Below, piece by piece: positions 16,747 to 25,769 of a DNA stretch of 64,000 nucleotides. Positions within the stretch are counted from its first letter, which is position 1, and each line of letters begins with the position of its first letter. Under the pieces are notes generated by a model. The model searched no databases. It was given only the letters and a program-made list of their open reading frames with translations, and had not been told where the DNA came from. Source of the stretch: Catellatospora sp. IY07-71 (lineage in GTDB: Bacteria > Actinomycetota > Actinomycetes > Mycobacteriales > Micromonosporaceae). The DNA lies in NCBI RefSeq assembly GCF_018326265.1, contig NZ_AP023360.1, positions 2,719,501-2,783,500 of the forward strand, written 5' to 3'. Position numbers and translations under genes: made by a program.

Positions 16747-18123
16747 ATGGCGCCGAACGTCGCCGCGTACGCCGCGGTGCAGGCCAGAACCATCCGGCTG
16801 CTCATGGTCGTCGAAGTCGTCAGCGGCCTCGGCGTGGCCATGGGCATCTCGGTGGGCGCGCTGCTCACCCGCGAGATGGCGGGCACCGCGCTGTCCGGCG
16901 CCGCGCAGAGCGCGGCCGTGGTGGGCGGCGGCATCCTCGCCCTGCCCGCCACCGCGCTGATGAGCCGGTACGGCAGGCGCCCCGGCCTGGCCCTGTGCTA
17001 CCTCACCGGCGCGGTGGGCGGCCTCGGCGTGCTCGCCTCGGCGCTGCTCGACTCGATCCCGCTGCTGTTCGTGGGCTTCTTCCTGTTCGGCGCGGGCAGC
17101 ACGGCCAAGCTGCAGTCCCGCTACGCCGCCACGGACCTCGCCGAGCCGCAGCGCCGCGGACGGCAGCTGTCGCTGGTCGTGTGGTCCACCACACTCGGCG
17201 CGGTGGTCGGGCCGAACCTGGCCGCCCCGCTCGGCGGCGTGCTCGCCGGGTCCGGCATCCCGGTGCTGGCCGGGCCGTTCGCCTTCGCGGCCGCGTCGTT
17301 CGGGGTCAGCGCGCTGCTGCTCACCGTGTTCCTGCGCCCCGATCCGCTGCTCCTGGCCCAGACGGGCGGCACCGGCGGACCCGCCACCGCGCCGCCCGCG
17401 ACGGCGGCCGCACCCGGCCCGGTGGCCGGGCCCGCCACGGCCGTGCCGGAGGCCGCCGCCATGGCCGCGCCCACTCGTGCCGAGGGCGACGGCGGCCGCT
17501 CCGGGCAGACGCTCGGCGCGGCGGCGCGGGCGGTGCTGGCGTCGCCGCCGGCCCGGCTCGGCATGGCCGCGGTGGCGCTCGGCCACCTGGTCATGGTCGC
17601 GGTCATGGCGATGACGCCGGTGCACATCGGCGAGAGCCACAGCGCCCCGGACACCCTGCGCATCGTCGGCTTCGTGCTCAGCCTGCACGTGGCCGGCATG
17701 TACGGCCTGTCGCCGGTGGTGGGCTGGCTGGCCGACCGGGCCGGGCGGGTGCCGGTGATCCTGGGCGGGGTGGTGCTGCTCGTCGCCGCCTGCGCGGTGG
17801 CGGGCACCGCCGGGCACGACACCGCCCGGCTCACCGTGGCGCTGGTCATGCTCGGGCTGGGCTGGTCGGGCACCATGGTCGGCGGCTCGACGCTGTTCAC
17901 CGAGTCGGTGCCGCTGGCCGTCAAGGCCCGCGCGCAGGGCCTGTCGGACCTGGTCACCGGGCTGGCCGGGGCGGGCGCCGGGGTGCTGTCCGGGGTGGTG
18001 GTGGAGCTGTCCGGGTACGCCGTGCTGACGCTGCTCGCCGGGCTGAGCACGATCCCGCTGATCGCGCTGGCGCTGCGCCCGACCACGCTGTCCGCCGTGG
18101 CGGACCTGAAAGTGGCAGACTAG
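16747..18123 (+). CDS. Major facilitator superfamily transporter
   Basis: The 458-residue protein has about twelve hydrophobic helices. The MFS loop motif appears as MSRYGRRPGLAL after helix 2 and again as WLADRAGRVPVIL in the second half. The halves are separated by an Ala/Pro-rich cytoplasmic loop of about 65 residues. The ATG is at 16747. The next gene (DUF3046) starts four bases after its stop, so readthrough toward the recA locus is possible. The substrate is unknown, and a drug or metabolite exporter is plausible. Confidence 0.88.
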   Translation: MAPNVAAYAAVQARTIRLLMVVEVVSGLGVAMGISVGALLTREMAGTALSGAAQSAAVVGGGILALPATALMSRYGRRPGLALCYLTGAVGGLGVLASALLDSIPLLFVGFFLFGAGSTAKLQSRYAATDLAEPQRRGRQLSLVVWSTTLGAVVGPNLAAPLGGVLAGSGIPVLAGPFAFAAASFGVSALLLTVFLRPDPLLLAQTGGTGGPATAPPATAAAPGPVAGPATAVPEAAAMAAPTRAEGDGGRSGQTLGAAARAVLASPPARLGMAAVALGHLVMVAVMAMTPVHIGESHSAPDTLRIVGFVLSLHVAGMYGLSPVVGWLADRAGRVPVILGGVVLLVAACAVAGTAGHDTARLTVALVMLGLGWSGTMVGGSTLFTESVPLAVKARAQGLSDLVTGLAGAGAGVLSGVVVELSGYAVLTLLAGLSTIPLIALALRPTTLSAVADLKVAD

Positions 18124-18127
18124 CCCG

Positions 18128-18328
18128 ATGCGACGGACCGACTTCTTCGAACGGCTGCGCGAGGTGTTCGGGCCCGCGTACGCGTCCAGCGTCGCCGCCG
18201 ACCAGGTGCTGCCCCAGCTGGGCGGGCGGACGATCGACAGCGCCCTGGCCGACGGCGAGGAGGTGCACCTGATCTGGCGCGCCGTGTGCGACCACTACGC
18301 CGAACGGGTGCCCGCACGCCTGCGGTAA
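18128..18328 (+). CDS. DUF3046 small protein
   Basis: The 66-residue protein MRRTDFFERLREVFGPAYAS... belongs to DUF3046, a small actinobacterial family typically found just upstream of recA, as here. It is acidic and helical with VRLIWRAVC-like packing near the end (HLIWRAVCDHYAERVP). Function unknown; the constant position suggests a link to recombination. Confidence 0.88.
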   Translation: MRRTDFFERLREVFGPAYASSVAADQVLPQLGGRTIDSALADGEEVHLIWRAVCDHYAERVPARLR

Positions 18329-18375
18329 GCGGCATTAAGTCTGCGGACACGCCTACGGCGTGGCAGGATGGCGCT

Positions 18376-18389
18376 CGTACACATGTTCG
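18376..18389. promoter_or_regulatory. LexA box (SOS box) upstream of recA
   Basis: CGTACACATGTTCG matches the actinobacterial SOS consensus CGAACATATGTTCG at 12 of 14 positions. It lies 157 bases before the likely recA start, in a position suited to LexA repression. Confidence 0.7.
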
Positions 18390-18545
18390 GCTATCGTCCT
18401 GACCAGTGCTCCGGATAACGCGTCCTTGTCCACAGCCTGGCGTGCCCGCATCGCCTTTGTCGGACCCAGCGCCTAGCGTGTCCGCGTGACGAAGAAGGCT
18501 GCGAAGTCGGCGACTGACAGTGCCCTAAAAGAGGTGGCGACGAAG

Positions 18546-19595
18546 ATGGCGACCAACCCCGATAAGACCAAGGCCCTCGATCTGGCGCTCGCCCAGATCG
18601 ACAAGCAGTTCGGCAAGGGCTCGGTGATGCGCCTCGGCGAGCGCCCGGTGCAGCAGATGGCGATCATCCCGACCGGCTCCATCGCGCTCGACGTGGCGCT
18701 GGGCATCGGCGGTCTGCCGCGCGGCCGCATCGTCGAGATCTACGGCCCCGAGTCCAGCGGCAAGACCTCGCTGGCCCTGCACGCGATCGCGAACGTGCAG
18801 CGCAACGGCGGCATCGCCGCGATCGTCGACGCCGAGCACGCCCTCGACCCGGAGTACGCGCGGGCCCTCGGCGTGGACACCGACGCCCTGCTGGTCTCCC
18901 AGCCGGACACCGGTGAGCAGGCGCTGGAGATCGCCGACATGCTGGTGCGTTCCGGCGCGCTGGACCTCATCGTGATCGACTCGGTGGCGGCGCTGGTGCC
19001 CCGCGCCGAGATCGAGGGTGAGATGGGCGACAGCCACGTCGGTCTGCAGGCCCGCCTCATGAGCCAGGCGCTGCGCAAGATGACCGGTGGTCTGAGCAGC
19101 TCCAACACCACCGCGATCTTCATCAACCAGCTGCGCGAGAAGATCGGTGTGATGTTCGGCAGCCCCGAGACCACCACCGGTGGCAAGGCGCTGAAGTTCT
19201 ACGCCTCGGTGCGCCTGGACATCCGCCGCATCGAGAGCCTCAAGGACGGCACCGAGGTCGTCGGCAACCGGACCCGCGTCAAGGTGGTCAAGAACAAGGT
19301 CGCCTCGCCGTTCAAGCAGGCCGAGTTCGACATCATGTACGGCAAGGGCATCTCGCGTGAGGGTTCGCTGATCGACGTCGGCGTCGAGCAGAACATCATC
19401 CGCAAGGCCGGCGCCTGGTACACGTACGAGGGCGACCAGCTAGGCCAGGGCAAGGAGAAGGCGCGCGAGTTCCTCAAGGAGAACCCGGACGTCGCCGCCG
19501 AGATCGAGAAGAAGATCCTGGAGAAGCTGGGCGTGGGCCAGTCGACGGCCGGCGACGCGGCCGGCGGCCCGGCGCTGCCCCCGGTGGACTTCTGA
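18546..19595 (+). CDS. recA: RecA recombinase
   Basis: RecA polymerises on single-stranded DNA, drives strand exchange and stimulates LexA self-cleavage. The Walker A motif GPESSGKT lies at residues 67-74. The Walker B region is [14 protein letters not shown], and loops L1 ([21 protein letters not shown]) and L2 ([14 protein letters not shown]) are intact. From ATG 18546 the protein is 349 residues, the usual size, and GAGGTGG precedes it. An upstream GTG at 18486 would add 20 residues of poorly conserved sequence. The gene is followed after 23 bases by recX. The upstream LexA box predicts SOS induction. Confidence 0.97.
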   Translation: MATNPDKTKALDLALAQIDKQFGKGSVMRLGERPVQQMAIIPTGSIALDVALGIGGLPRGRIVEIYGPESSGKTSLALHAIANVQRNGGIAAIVDAEHALDPEYARALGVDTDALLVSQPDTGEQALEIADMLVRSGALDLIVIDSVAALVPRAEIEGEMGDSHVGLQARLMSQALRKMTGGLSSSNTTAIFINQLREKIGVMFGSPETTTGGKALKFYASVRLDIRRIESLKDGTEVVGNRTRVKVVKNKVASPFKQAEFDIMYGKGISREGSLIDVGVEQNIIRKAGAWYTYEGDQLGQGKEKAREFLKENPDVAAEIEKKILEKLGVGQSTAGDAAGGPALPPVDF

Positions 19596-19618
19596 TCGGC
19601 CTGCCCGAGAGCTGACCG

Positions 19619-20308
19619 ATGGCGGGACGACGGCGCGGTGCGCGCACCGGCCGGGGATGGGACGCGAAGCCGCCCGCCCCGGCCCGGTCCGCGCGCCCCG
19701 GCCACGACCCGGACGGCCTGCCCGCCGACGGCCTCGGCGACGCCGAGCCGCGCACGCGGCGGGCCGAGCGGGAACAGGCCGCGAAGGACCCTTACGAGCT
19801 GGCGCGGGAGATCTGCCTGCGCCAGCTCGCCGTGCGCCCGCGGACCCGGGCGGAGCTGGCGGCGGCGCTGGCCAAGCGGGACGTGGCGGCCGAGGTCGCC
19901 GAGACGGTGCTGGACCGGTATGACGAGGTCGGCATCATCGACGACGCGGCCTTCGCGCGGGCCTGGGTGTCCAGCCGCCATCACGGCCGAGGGCTGGCGT
20001 CCCGGGCGCTGAGCCAGGAGCTGCGCCGCAAGGGCGTCGACCAGGAGGTCGTCACCGAGGCGCTGGCCGAGCTGGACGACGAGACCCAGGAGCAGACCGC
20101 GTACGAGCTGGCCGTGCGCAAGCTGCGGACCACCCGCGGGGAGCCCGACGCCGTTTTCCGGCGGGTGGTCGGGGCGCTGGCGCGCAAGGGCTACCCGGGC
20201 GGGGTGGCGGTGCGCGCGGTGAAGGCCGCGCTGGCGGCCCGCAGTGCCGAGGACGCGGAGCTCGCCGAGCTGATCGACCCGGACACGTTCGACCTCCCGG
20301 ACCAGTGA
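19619..20308 (+). CDS. recX: Regulatory protein RecX
   Basis: The 229-residue modulator of RecA filaments has a variable basic N-terminal extension of about 55 residues. The RecX core then begins at ELAREICLRQLAVRPRTRAEL, with the helical repeat landmarks YDEVGIIDDAAFARAWVSSR and LRRKGVDQEVVTEAL and a final helical repeat. It lies 23 bases after recA and is almost certainly co-transcribed with it. Two palindromic family A elements follow. Confidence 0.93.
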   Translation: MAGRRRGARTGRGWDAKPPAPARSARPGHDPDGLPADGLGDAEPRTRRAEREQAAKDPYELAREICLRQLAVRPRTRAELAAALAKRDVAAEVAETVLDRYDEVGIIDDAAFARAWVSSRHHGRGLASRALSQELRRKGVDQEVVTEALAELDDETQEQTAYELAVRKLRTTRGEPDAVFRRVVGALARKGYPGGVAVRAVKAALAARSAEDAELAELIDPDTFDLPDQ

Positions 20309-20422
20309 AGTTCGACACCCGCGCCGGAGAGGTGCGGGTGTACCTCCTGTGCGCCGCCGCGGTCCGGGTGGGGTGCGCGCTGGCACGTCGCCGCCGGTGC
20401 CAGCCGGGGTGGTTGCCGGTGC

Positions 20423-20488
20423 GATGATCGCGAGTTGGTGTCGAAATGTGGGCTCCAGCCAGGGGTTTCGACACGAAACGGCGATCTT
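20423..20488. repeat. Palindromic repeat, family A copy 3
   Basis: The left arm GATGATCGCGAGTTGGTGTC pairs with TCGACACGAAACGGCGATC on the right. It lies 115 bases after the recX stop and is the first of a pair with copy 4. Confidence 0.75.
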
Positions 20489-20528
20489 GAGCGGCGTGGC
20501 TCGCCGCCGGACCGGGACGGTGTGGACG

Positions 20529-20594
20529 AAGATCGCGGTCTCGTGTCGAAAAGCAGCGTCTGACCGCAGGTTTCGACACGAGATAGCGATCTTG
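20529..20594. repeat. Palindromic repeat, family A copy 4
   Basis: The arms are AAGATCGCGGTCTCGTGTCG on the left and TTCGACACGAGATAGCGATC on the right. It starts 106 bases after copy 3. The remaining part of the gap to rny (20595-21108) has no recognisable gene; its stretch at about 20825-20900 is unusually AT-rich and probably contains the rny promoter. Confidence 0.75.
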
Positions 20595-21120
20595 GCTCGG
20601 AGCAGCCCCCGGTGGGACCGGGGCGGGGCCGGGTGGGGTGGCCTGGGTGGGGCTGGGAGTCGGGTTGGCGACACGCCGGGGGTGGGGGAGTGTCTTCGGG
20701 TGTGTCACGGTTCGGCAACGGTGGTACGCCGGACAACCGGACACAATGGGCGATGCGTCCTTCTTGGTGTCCGATCATGAGTTCTTGACCGGACCGCCAT
20801 CGGGCACCTAGCCTCGCAGGAGAGGTATCACCGACCAGTACGTGTTAAACCACACAACATAGAACGTGTAACAGTACGACAACAGTTTTGCCTGGTGAGG
20901 ACACGCGCAGCCGCCGTACCCCTGCGGCTGCTTACATGTAGTCGCAGCTCAGGGCCGTTGTAGCGGTTCGAGGGTGATGGTGCGCAGGCGCACCCGGCCG
21001 ATTCCGGCAGGGTGGGCCGATCCGTGCCGTGCGCGTCGTGTGCGGGTCCACGCACCTGGTCGGTCTGCCTCCGCGCCGGCACCACCGTGTCGGCGGATCG
21101 GAAGCGTCAGGAGGCAGGCC

Positions 21121-21150
21121 ATGAGCGAGTACGACGGGCGAACGGCATGA
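21121..21150 (+). CDS. Nine-residue upstream open reading frame overlapping the rny start
   Basis: ATG AGC GAG TAC GAC GGG CGA ACG GCA TGA would encode MSEYDGRTA. A perfect AGGAGG lies at 21109-21114, six bases before the ATG. Its stop overlaps the RNase Y start codon as ATGA. RNase Y itself has no comparable ribosome binding site, so this mini-frame may load ribosomes for it by coupling. Whether the peptide matters is unknown. Confidence 0.5.
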   Translation: MSEYDGRTA

Positions 21151-23003
21151 CCCCGATGGAAGGGGCGCTGCTCGCGGCGATCATCGTCCTCGCCCTCCTG
21201 GTCGCGGGGATGCTGGCGCTGGGCGTACGGCTGATGCGCCGCCTGAGCGCCCCCACCGCACCGACCGGCCTGCCGCTGAGTGTGATCGTCGACGACCCGG
21301 AGGCGGTGGCCGAGCGCGAGCGCCAGCGCCAGACCCTCACCGAGCTGCAGAACTCCGTCTCCGACGCGCAGGCCGCGCTGGAGAACGAGCGCCGTTCCGT
21401 GGCGTCGGCCCGCGCCGAGGCGACCGCCGTACGAGCCGAGAACGCCGCGGCCAAGGCCGAGGTCGCCACGGCCCGCGCCGAGGCGCAGCGGGTGCTGGAC
21501 GGGGCGCACGCCGAGGCCGACACCGTGCTGCAGCGGGCGCACCGCCAGGCGGAGGAGGACGCCGAGCAGGTCCGGGCCACCGCCCGGCGCACCGGCGAAC
21601 GCGAGATCGCGATGCTCACCTCCACCGCCAAGGAGCAGGCCGCCGAGGCCGAGCGCCGGCTGCAGCGGCTGGACGAGCGGGAGCGGCTGCACACGGCCGA
21701 GGCCGAGCGGCTGGCCGAGCGGGAGCGCCAGCACGTCGAGGAGGCCGAGCGCCTCGCCGAGCGGGACCGGCGCATCGCCGCGGCCCAGGCCGAGCTGGCC
21801 AAGTGGGAGGCGGCTCTGCAGGCCAAGGAGCAGGAGCTGGCCCAGGCCCAGGAGCAGCGCCGCAAGGAGCTGGAACGGGTCGCCGGGCTGACCGCGGACG
21901 CGGCCAAGCACGAGCTGGTGGAGAGCATCGAGGTGCAGGCCAAGCGCGAGGCGGCGCTGCTGGTCCGCGACATCGAGAACGACGCCCGCGCCACCGGCGA
22001 GCAGCGGGCCCGGCACATCGTGGTCGACGCGATCCAGCGGGTGGCCAGCGAGCAGACCGCCGAGAGCGTGGTCAGCGTGCTGCACCTGCCCAGCGACGAG
22101 ATGAAGGGCCGGATCATCGGCCGCGAGGGCCGCAACATCCGGGCCTTCGAGACGGTCACCGGGGTCAACCTGATCATCGACGACACCCCCGAGGCGGTGC
22201 TGCTGAGCTGCTTCGACCCGGTGCGCCGGGAGGTCGGCCGGCTCACCCTGGAGAAGCTGGTGCTCGACGGGCGGATCCACCCGCACCGCATCGAGGAGGT
22301 CTACGACGTCGCCCGGTTCGAGGTGGAGCGGATGTGCCAGCGCGCTGCGGAGGACGCGCTGGTCGAGGTCGGCATCACCGACATCCACCCGGAGCTGGTG
22401 ACCCTGCTGGGCCGGCTGCGCTACCGGACGTCGTACGGGCAGAACGTGCTCAAGCACCTGGTGGAGACCGCGCACATCGCGGGGATCATGGCGTCGGAGC
22501 TGAAGCTGGACCCGGATCTGATCAAGCGCTCGGCGTTCCTGCACGACATCGGCAAGGCGCTCACCCACGAGGTGGAGGGTTCGCACGCGCTCATCGGCGC
22601 GGACGTGGCCCGCCGCTTCGGCGAGAGCGACGAGGTGGTGCACGCGATCGAGGCGCACCACAACGAGGTGCAGCCGCAGACCATCGAGGCGGTGCTCACC
22701 CAGGCGTCGGACGCCTGCTCGGGCGGGCGGCCGGGGGCGCGGCGGGAGTCGCTGGAGGCGTACGTCAAGCGGCTGGAGCGCATCGAGGAGATCGCCGGGG
22801 CCAAGAGCGGCGTGGACAAGGTGTTCGCGATGCAGGCCGGCCGGGAGATCCGGGTGATGGTGCGCCCGGAGGAGGTCGACGAGATCGGGGCCGCGGTGCT
22901 GGCCCGGGACGTGGCCAAGCAGATCGAGGAGGAGCTGACCTACCCCGGCCAGATCCGCATCACGGTCGTCCGCGAGTCCCGCACCACCGAGATCGCCCGC
23001 TGA
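21147..23003 (+). CDS. rny: Ribonuclease Y
   Basis: The 618-residue membrane-anchored endoribonuclease is involved in mRNA decay. An N-terminal transmembrane helix (GALLAAIIVLALLVAGMLAL) is followed by a long Ala/Glu/Arg coiled coil of about 270 residues. Then come a KH domain (PSDEMKGRIIGREGRNIRAF) and an HD domain with the His-Asp pair in SAFLHDIGKALTHEV. ATG 21147 was chosen because it directly precedes the membrane helix. It overlaps the stop of a nine-codon upstream frame that carries the only good ribosome binding site. This is the conserved place between recX and the glutamate transporter. Confidence 0.95.
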   Translation: MTPMEGALLAAIIVLALLVAGMLALGVRLMRRLSAPTAPTGLPLSVIVDDPEAVAERERQRQTLTELQNSVSDAQAALENERRSVASARAEATAVRAENAAAKAEVATARAEAQRVLDGAHAEADTVLQRAHRQAEEDAEQVRATARRTGEREIAMLTSTAKEQAAEAERRLQRLDERERLHTAEAERLAERERQHVEEAERLAERDRRIAAAQAELAKWEAALQAKEQELAQAQEQRRKELERVAGLTADAAKHELVESIEVQAKREAALLVRDIENDARATGEQRARHIVVDAIQRVASEQTAESVVSVLHLPSDEMKGRIIGREGRNIRAFETVTGVNLIIDDTPEAVLLSCFDPVRREVGRLTLEKLVLDGRIHPHRIEEVYDVARFEVERMCQRAAEDALVEVGITDIHPELVTLLGRLRYRTSYGQNVLKHLVETAHIAGIMASELKLDPDLIKRSAFLHDIGKALTHEVEGSHALIGADVARRFGESDEVVHAIEAHHNEVQPQTIEAVLTQASDACSGGRPGARRESLEAYVKRLERIEEIAGAKSGVDKVFAMQAGREIRVMVRPEEVDEIGAAVLARDVAKQIEEELTYPGQIRITVVRESRTTEIAR

Positions 23004-23023
23004 GTCCTCCCCCAAAAGGGGAA

Positions 23024-23085
23024 GATCGCTGTCTCGTGTCAAAACCTAAGGTCTGGCCTGAGGTTCTGACACGAGACAGCGATCT
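23024..23085. repeat. Palindromic repeat, family A copy 5
   Basis: This is the best-preserved copy, with perfect 18-base arms GATCGCTGTCTCGTGTCA and TGACACGAGACAGCGATC. It lies between the convergent stops of rny (23003) and gluD (23114), where it could serve as a terminator for both. Confidence 0.85.
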
Positions 23086-23113
23086 CCAAACAGCCGGCCG
23101 AAGGCCGACCAGC

Positions 23114-24028
23114 TCACGGGTTGGCGCCAACGCCGGGCCCGGCGCGCATCTGCTGCACCGCGACGTCCTCCAGCGCCGTCTTCACCGCGGCGTTGCTCAG
23201 CCCGCGCCGGTCGGCCCGGAGCTTGAGCAGGTGGGCGATCAGGGTGAGAGTCCCGTTGATCACGATGTAGATCGCGGCGAGCACCATGAACGTCGGCACC
23301 ACGTTGGTGAACACCGCGTAGCTCTTGCTGCCCTCCAGCATCAGCTCCGGGTAGGCGACGATGTAGCCGAGAGCGGTGTCCTTCAGCACGACCACGAGCT
23401 GGCTGACGATCACCGGCAGCATGCTGCGCGCCGCCTGCGGCACCAGGATCATCCGCATGACCTGCGATTTCACCATGCCCAGGCTGTAGGCGGCCTCGGA
23501 CTGGCCCTTCGGCACGGCCTGGATGCCCGCCCGGAACGCCTCGGCCAGTACCGACCCGTTGTAGAAGGTCAGGCCGATGACGACCGACCAGAACGGCTCC
23601 ACGTAGGTGCCGAAGACCCAGAATCCGCCGAACGACAGGAAGAAGATCATCAGCAGCACCGGCACGGCACGGAAGAACTCGACGACGACCCCGGCGGGCA
23701 CCCGGACCCAGCGGTGCTCCGACAGCCGGGCGGCGCTGAACAACAGGCCGAAGGCGAGCGCGAACACCATCGCCGTGGCGGCGGCCTGCAGCGTGGCGAG
23801 CAGGCCGGGCAGCGCGTAGTCGGTCCAGAAGTTCACCGGGACGCCGTTGACGACGACGGTCTCGACGAACGGCTGCCACTTCTGCCAGGTCCACTGCTCG
23901 GTGCTGTCGAACGCGCGGTAGATGCCGTACAGGCCGGCCAGCAGCAGCACCGCGAAGACGACGCTGAGCACCCGGTTGCGCGCGCGGGCGCGGGGGCCGG
24001 GGTGGTCGTAGAGGACGCTGGCGCTCAT
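23114..24028 (-). CDS. gluD: Glutamate ABC transporter permease GluD
   Basis: The 304-residue inner-membrane permease of the HisMQ type has about five helices. The EAA loop that docks to the ATPase is seen as LAEAFRAGIQAVPKGQSEAAYSLGM. A hydrophilic N-terminal segment precedes the first helix, and the C-terminus is a short charged tail. It is the last gene of the minus-strand operon gluA-gluB-gluC-gluD. Confidence 0.92.
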   Translation of the reverse strand: MSASVLYDHPGPRARARNRVLSVVFAVLLLAGLYGIYRAFDSTEQWTWQKWQPFVETVVVNGVPVNFWTDYALPGLLATLQAAATAMVFALAFGLLFSAARLSEHRWVRVPAGVVVEFFRAVPVLLMIFFLSFGGFWVFGTYVEPFWSVVIGLTFYNGSVLAEAFRAGIQAVPKGQSEAAYSLGMVKSQVMRMILVPQAARSMLPVIVSQLVVVLKDTALGYIVAYPELMLEGSKSYAVFTNVVPTFMVLAAIYIVINGTLTLIAHLLKLRADRRGLSNAAVKTALEDVAVQQMRAGPGVGANP

Positions 24029-24071
24029 CGGGCCTCCAACCAGGCGGGGCGGGACGGGGTGGGGGTGCTGC

Positions 24072-24746
24072 TCATCGGCGCACCATCAGGCGGTTGGCCA
24101 GCACGGTGAAGCCGTAGCCGACCGGCACGAGCAGGGCCACGAAGGTCAGCGCGAACACCATGAAGATCGCGATGGTCTGGTCGCCGCGCGCCTCGATCAG
24201 GGACTTCATCGCGTTGGACGCCTCGGCTACGCCGATGACCCCGGCGATGGTGGCGTTCTTGGTGAGCGCGATCAGGATGCTGCCCAGCGGGGCGACCACC
24301 GAGCGCATGGCCTGGGGCAGGATGATCAGGCGCAGGTTCTGGCTGAAGGTGAGCCCGAGCGCGCGCGCCGCCTCGGCCTGGCCCAGCGGCACGGTGTTGA
24401 TGCCGGAGCGGATCGCCTCGCACACGAACGCGGCGGTGTACGCCGACAGGCCGGTGACCCCCAGCCAGTAGTTGTTGACGTGGATGTCCTCGGAGAACTC
24501 CACCCCCACCGCGCTGTAGAGCCCGAAGTAGCAGAACAGGATGACCAGCGTCAGCGGGGTGTTGCGGAACAGGTGCACCCAGCCCGCGCCGAAGCTGCGC
24601 AGCACCGGCACCGGCGACACCCGGCACGCCGCCAGCAGCAGGCCCAGCACCAGCGCGAGCAGCGACGAGGCGGCGGTCAGCTTCAGGATCATCAGGAAGC
24701 CGTCGATGTACAGCTGCAGGTTCGCCGGATCGGAGAAGACGTCCAT
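24072..24746 (-). CDS. gluC: Glutamate ABC transporter permease GluC
   Basis: The 224-residue HisMQ-type permease pairs with GluD. The ATPase-contact loop reads CEAIRSGINTVPLGQAEAARALGL, and the later segments FSQNLRLIILPQAMRSVVAPLGS and LTKNATIAGVIGVAEA are typical of glutamate/polar amino acid permeases. It is preceded by gluB after a 78-base gap and followed by gluD after 43 bases. Confidence 0.92.
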   Translation of the reverse strand: MDVFSDPANLQLYIDGFLMILKLTAASSLLALVLGLLLAACRVSPVPVLRSFGAGWVHLFRNTPLTLVILFCYFGLYSAVGVEFSEDIHVNNYWLGVTGLSAYTAAFVCEAIRSGINTVPLGQAEAARALGLTFSQNLRLIILPQAMRSVVAPLGSILIALTKNATIAGVIGVAEASNAMKSLIEARGDQTIAIFMVFALTFVALLVPVGYGFTVLANRLMVRR

Positions 24747-24824
24747 CCTCGCCCTTCAGAAGACTCGGTAGTCAAGAAAGCGGGTGGGACGGGCGGCGTG
24801 TGCGCCCGTCCCACCCGCCGATGA

Positions 24825-25685
24825 TCACGCGGGGCAGTTGGTCAGCGCGCTGGTGTCCAGGGTCGGCGCCGGGGTGCCGCTCTTGCCGAGCGTGGCGTCC
24901 CAGGCCGCCTTGTACGAACCGTCGGCGACCGCCGCCTTCAGGATCTCGTTGATCTTGTTGCAGCCGGCCTTGTCCTCGAGCTTCAGGCCGATGCCGTAGG
25001 GCTCCTTCGAGAACGGCTTGCCGACCACCTTGAACTTGCCCGCGTACTGCGCCTGCGAGGCGTAGCCGGCGAGGATGATGTCGTCGGTGGTCACCGCGTC
25101 GACGGTGCCGTTGGCCAGCGCCTCGACGCACTTGGAGTACGCGTCGAACTCCTGCAGCTGCGCCTTCGGGAACTGCTCCTTGATCCGCTTGGCCGGGGTG
25201 GAGCCCGCCACCGAGCAGACCTTCTTGCCGTCCAGACCCTCCGGGCCGGTGATGGTGGAGGCCGTCGGCACCAGCAGGTCCTGGCCCGCGGTGTAGTACG
25301 GGCCGGCGAAGTTGACCTTCTTCTTCCGGTCGTCGTTGATGGTGTACGTGGCCACCACGATGTCCACCTGGCCGGACTGGATGAACGGCTCACGGTTGGC
25401 CGACACCGTCGTCACGTAGGTGTTCTTCGCCGGGTCGCCGCCGAGGCCCTTCGCGATGATCTTCGCGATCTCGACGTCGAAGCCCTCGTAGGTGCTGCCG
25501 GTCTGCAGGCCGAGGCCGGGCTGGTCCGCCTTCACGCCGAACTTCAGCGTGCCGGCGGTCGCCTTGCCGACCAGCGGGCTCTCGCCCGACGGGGTGCCCG
25601 GGGTCTCGCTCTCGCTGCCGCACGCGGCGACGCCGAGCGCGAGCACGGCCACGGCCGCGACGGCGGCCAGACGCTTCATACGCAT
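24825..25685 (-). CDS. gluB: Glutamate-binding lipoprotein GluB
   Basis: The 286-residue solute-binding protein of family 3 has an N-terminal lipoprotein signal with lipobox LGVAAC (C22), so it is anchored outside the membrane. The binding fold is recognisable from GFDVEIAKIIAKGLG, QVDIVVATYTINDDRKKKVNFAGPYY and the hinge region VCSVAGSTPAKRI. It would deliver glutamate to GluCD. A good GGGAGGG site precedes the ATG at 25685. Confidence 0.93.
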   Translation of the reverse strand: MRMKRLAAVAAVAVLALGVAACGSESETPGTPSGESPLVGKATAGTLKFGVKADQPGLGLQTGSTYEGFDVEIAKIIAKGLGGDPAKNTYVTTVSANREPFIQSGQVDIVVATYTINDDRKKKVNFAGPYYTAGQDLLVPTASTITGPEGLDGKKVCSVAGSTPAKRIKEQFPKAQLQEFDAYSKCVEALANGTVDAVTTDDIILAGYASQAQYAGKFKVVGKPFSKEPYGIGLKLEDKAGCNKINEILKAAVADGSYKAAWDATLGKSGTPAPTLDTSALTNCPA

Positions 25686-25769
25686 GGAAATAGTCCCTCC
25701 CTCATCAGCCCGGCCCCACGGTCAGCGGCGCCGGAGTTCACAGCCGCCGTCGGTCACGACGACGGAGTC

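Noticed and set aside
20595-21108. Possible tRNA or small RNA gene before rny
   Set aside because: No cloverleaf with conserved GTTCGA-type T-loop could be assembled; the AT-rich stretch is better read as promoter.
20949-23042. A long minus-strand frame opposite rny
   Set aside because: It mirrors the repetitive coiled-coil codons of RNase Y and has no recognisable domain.
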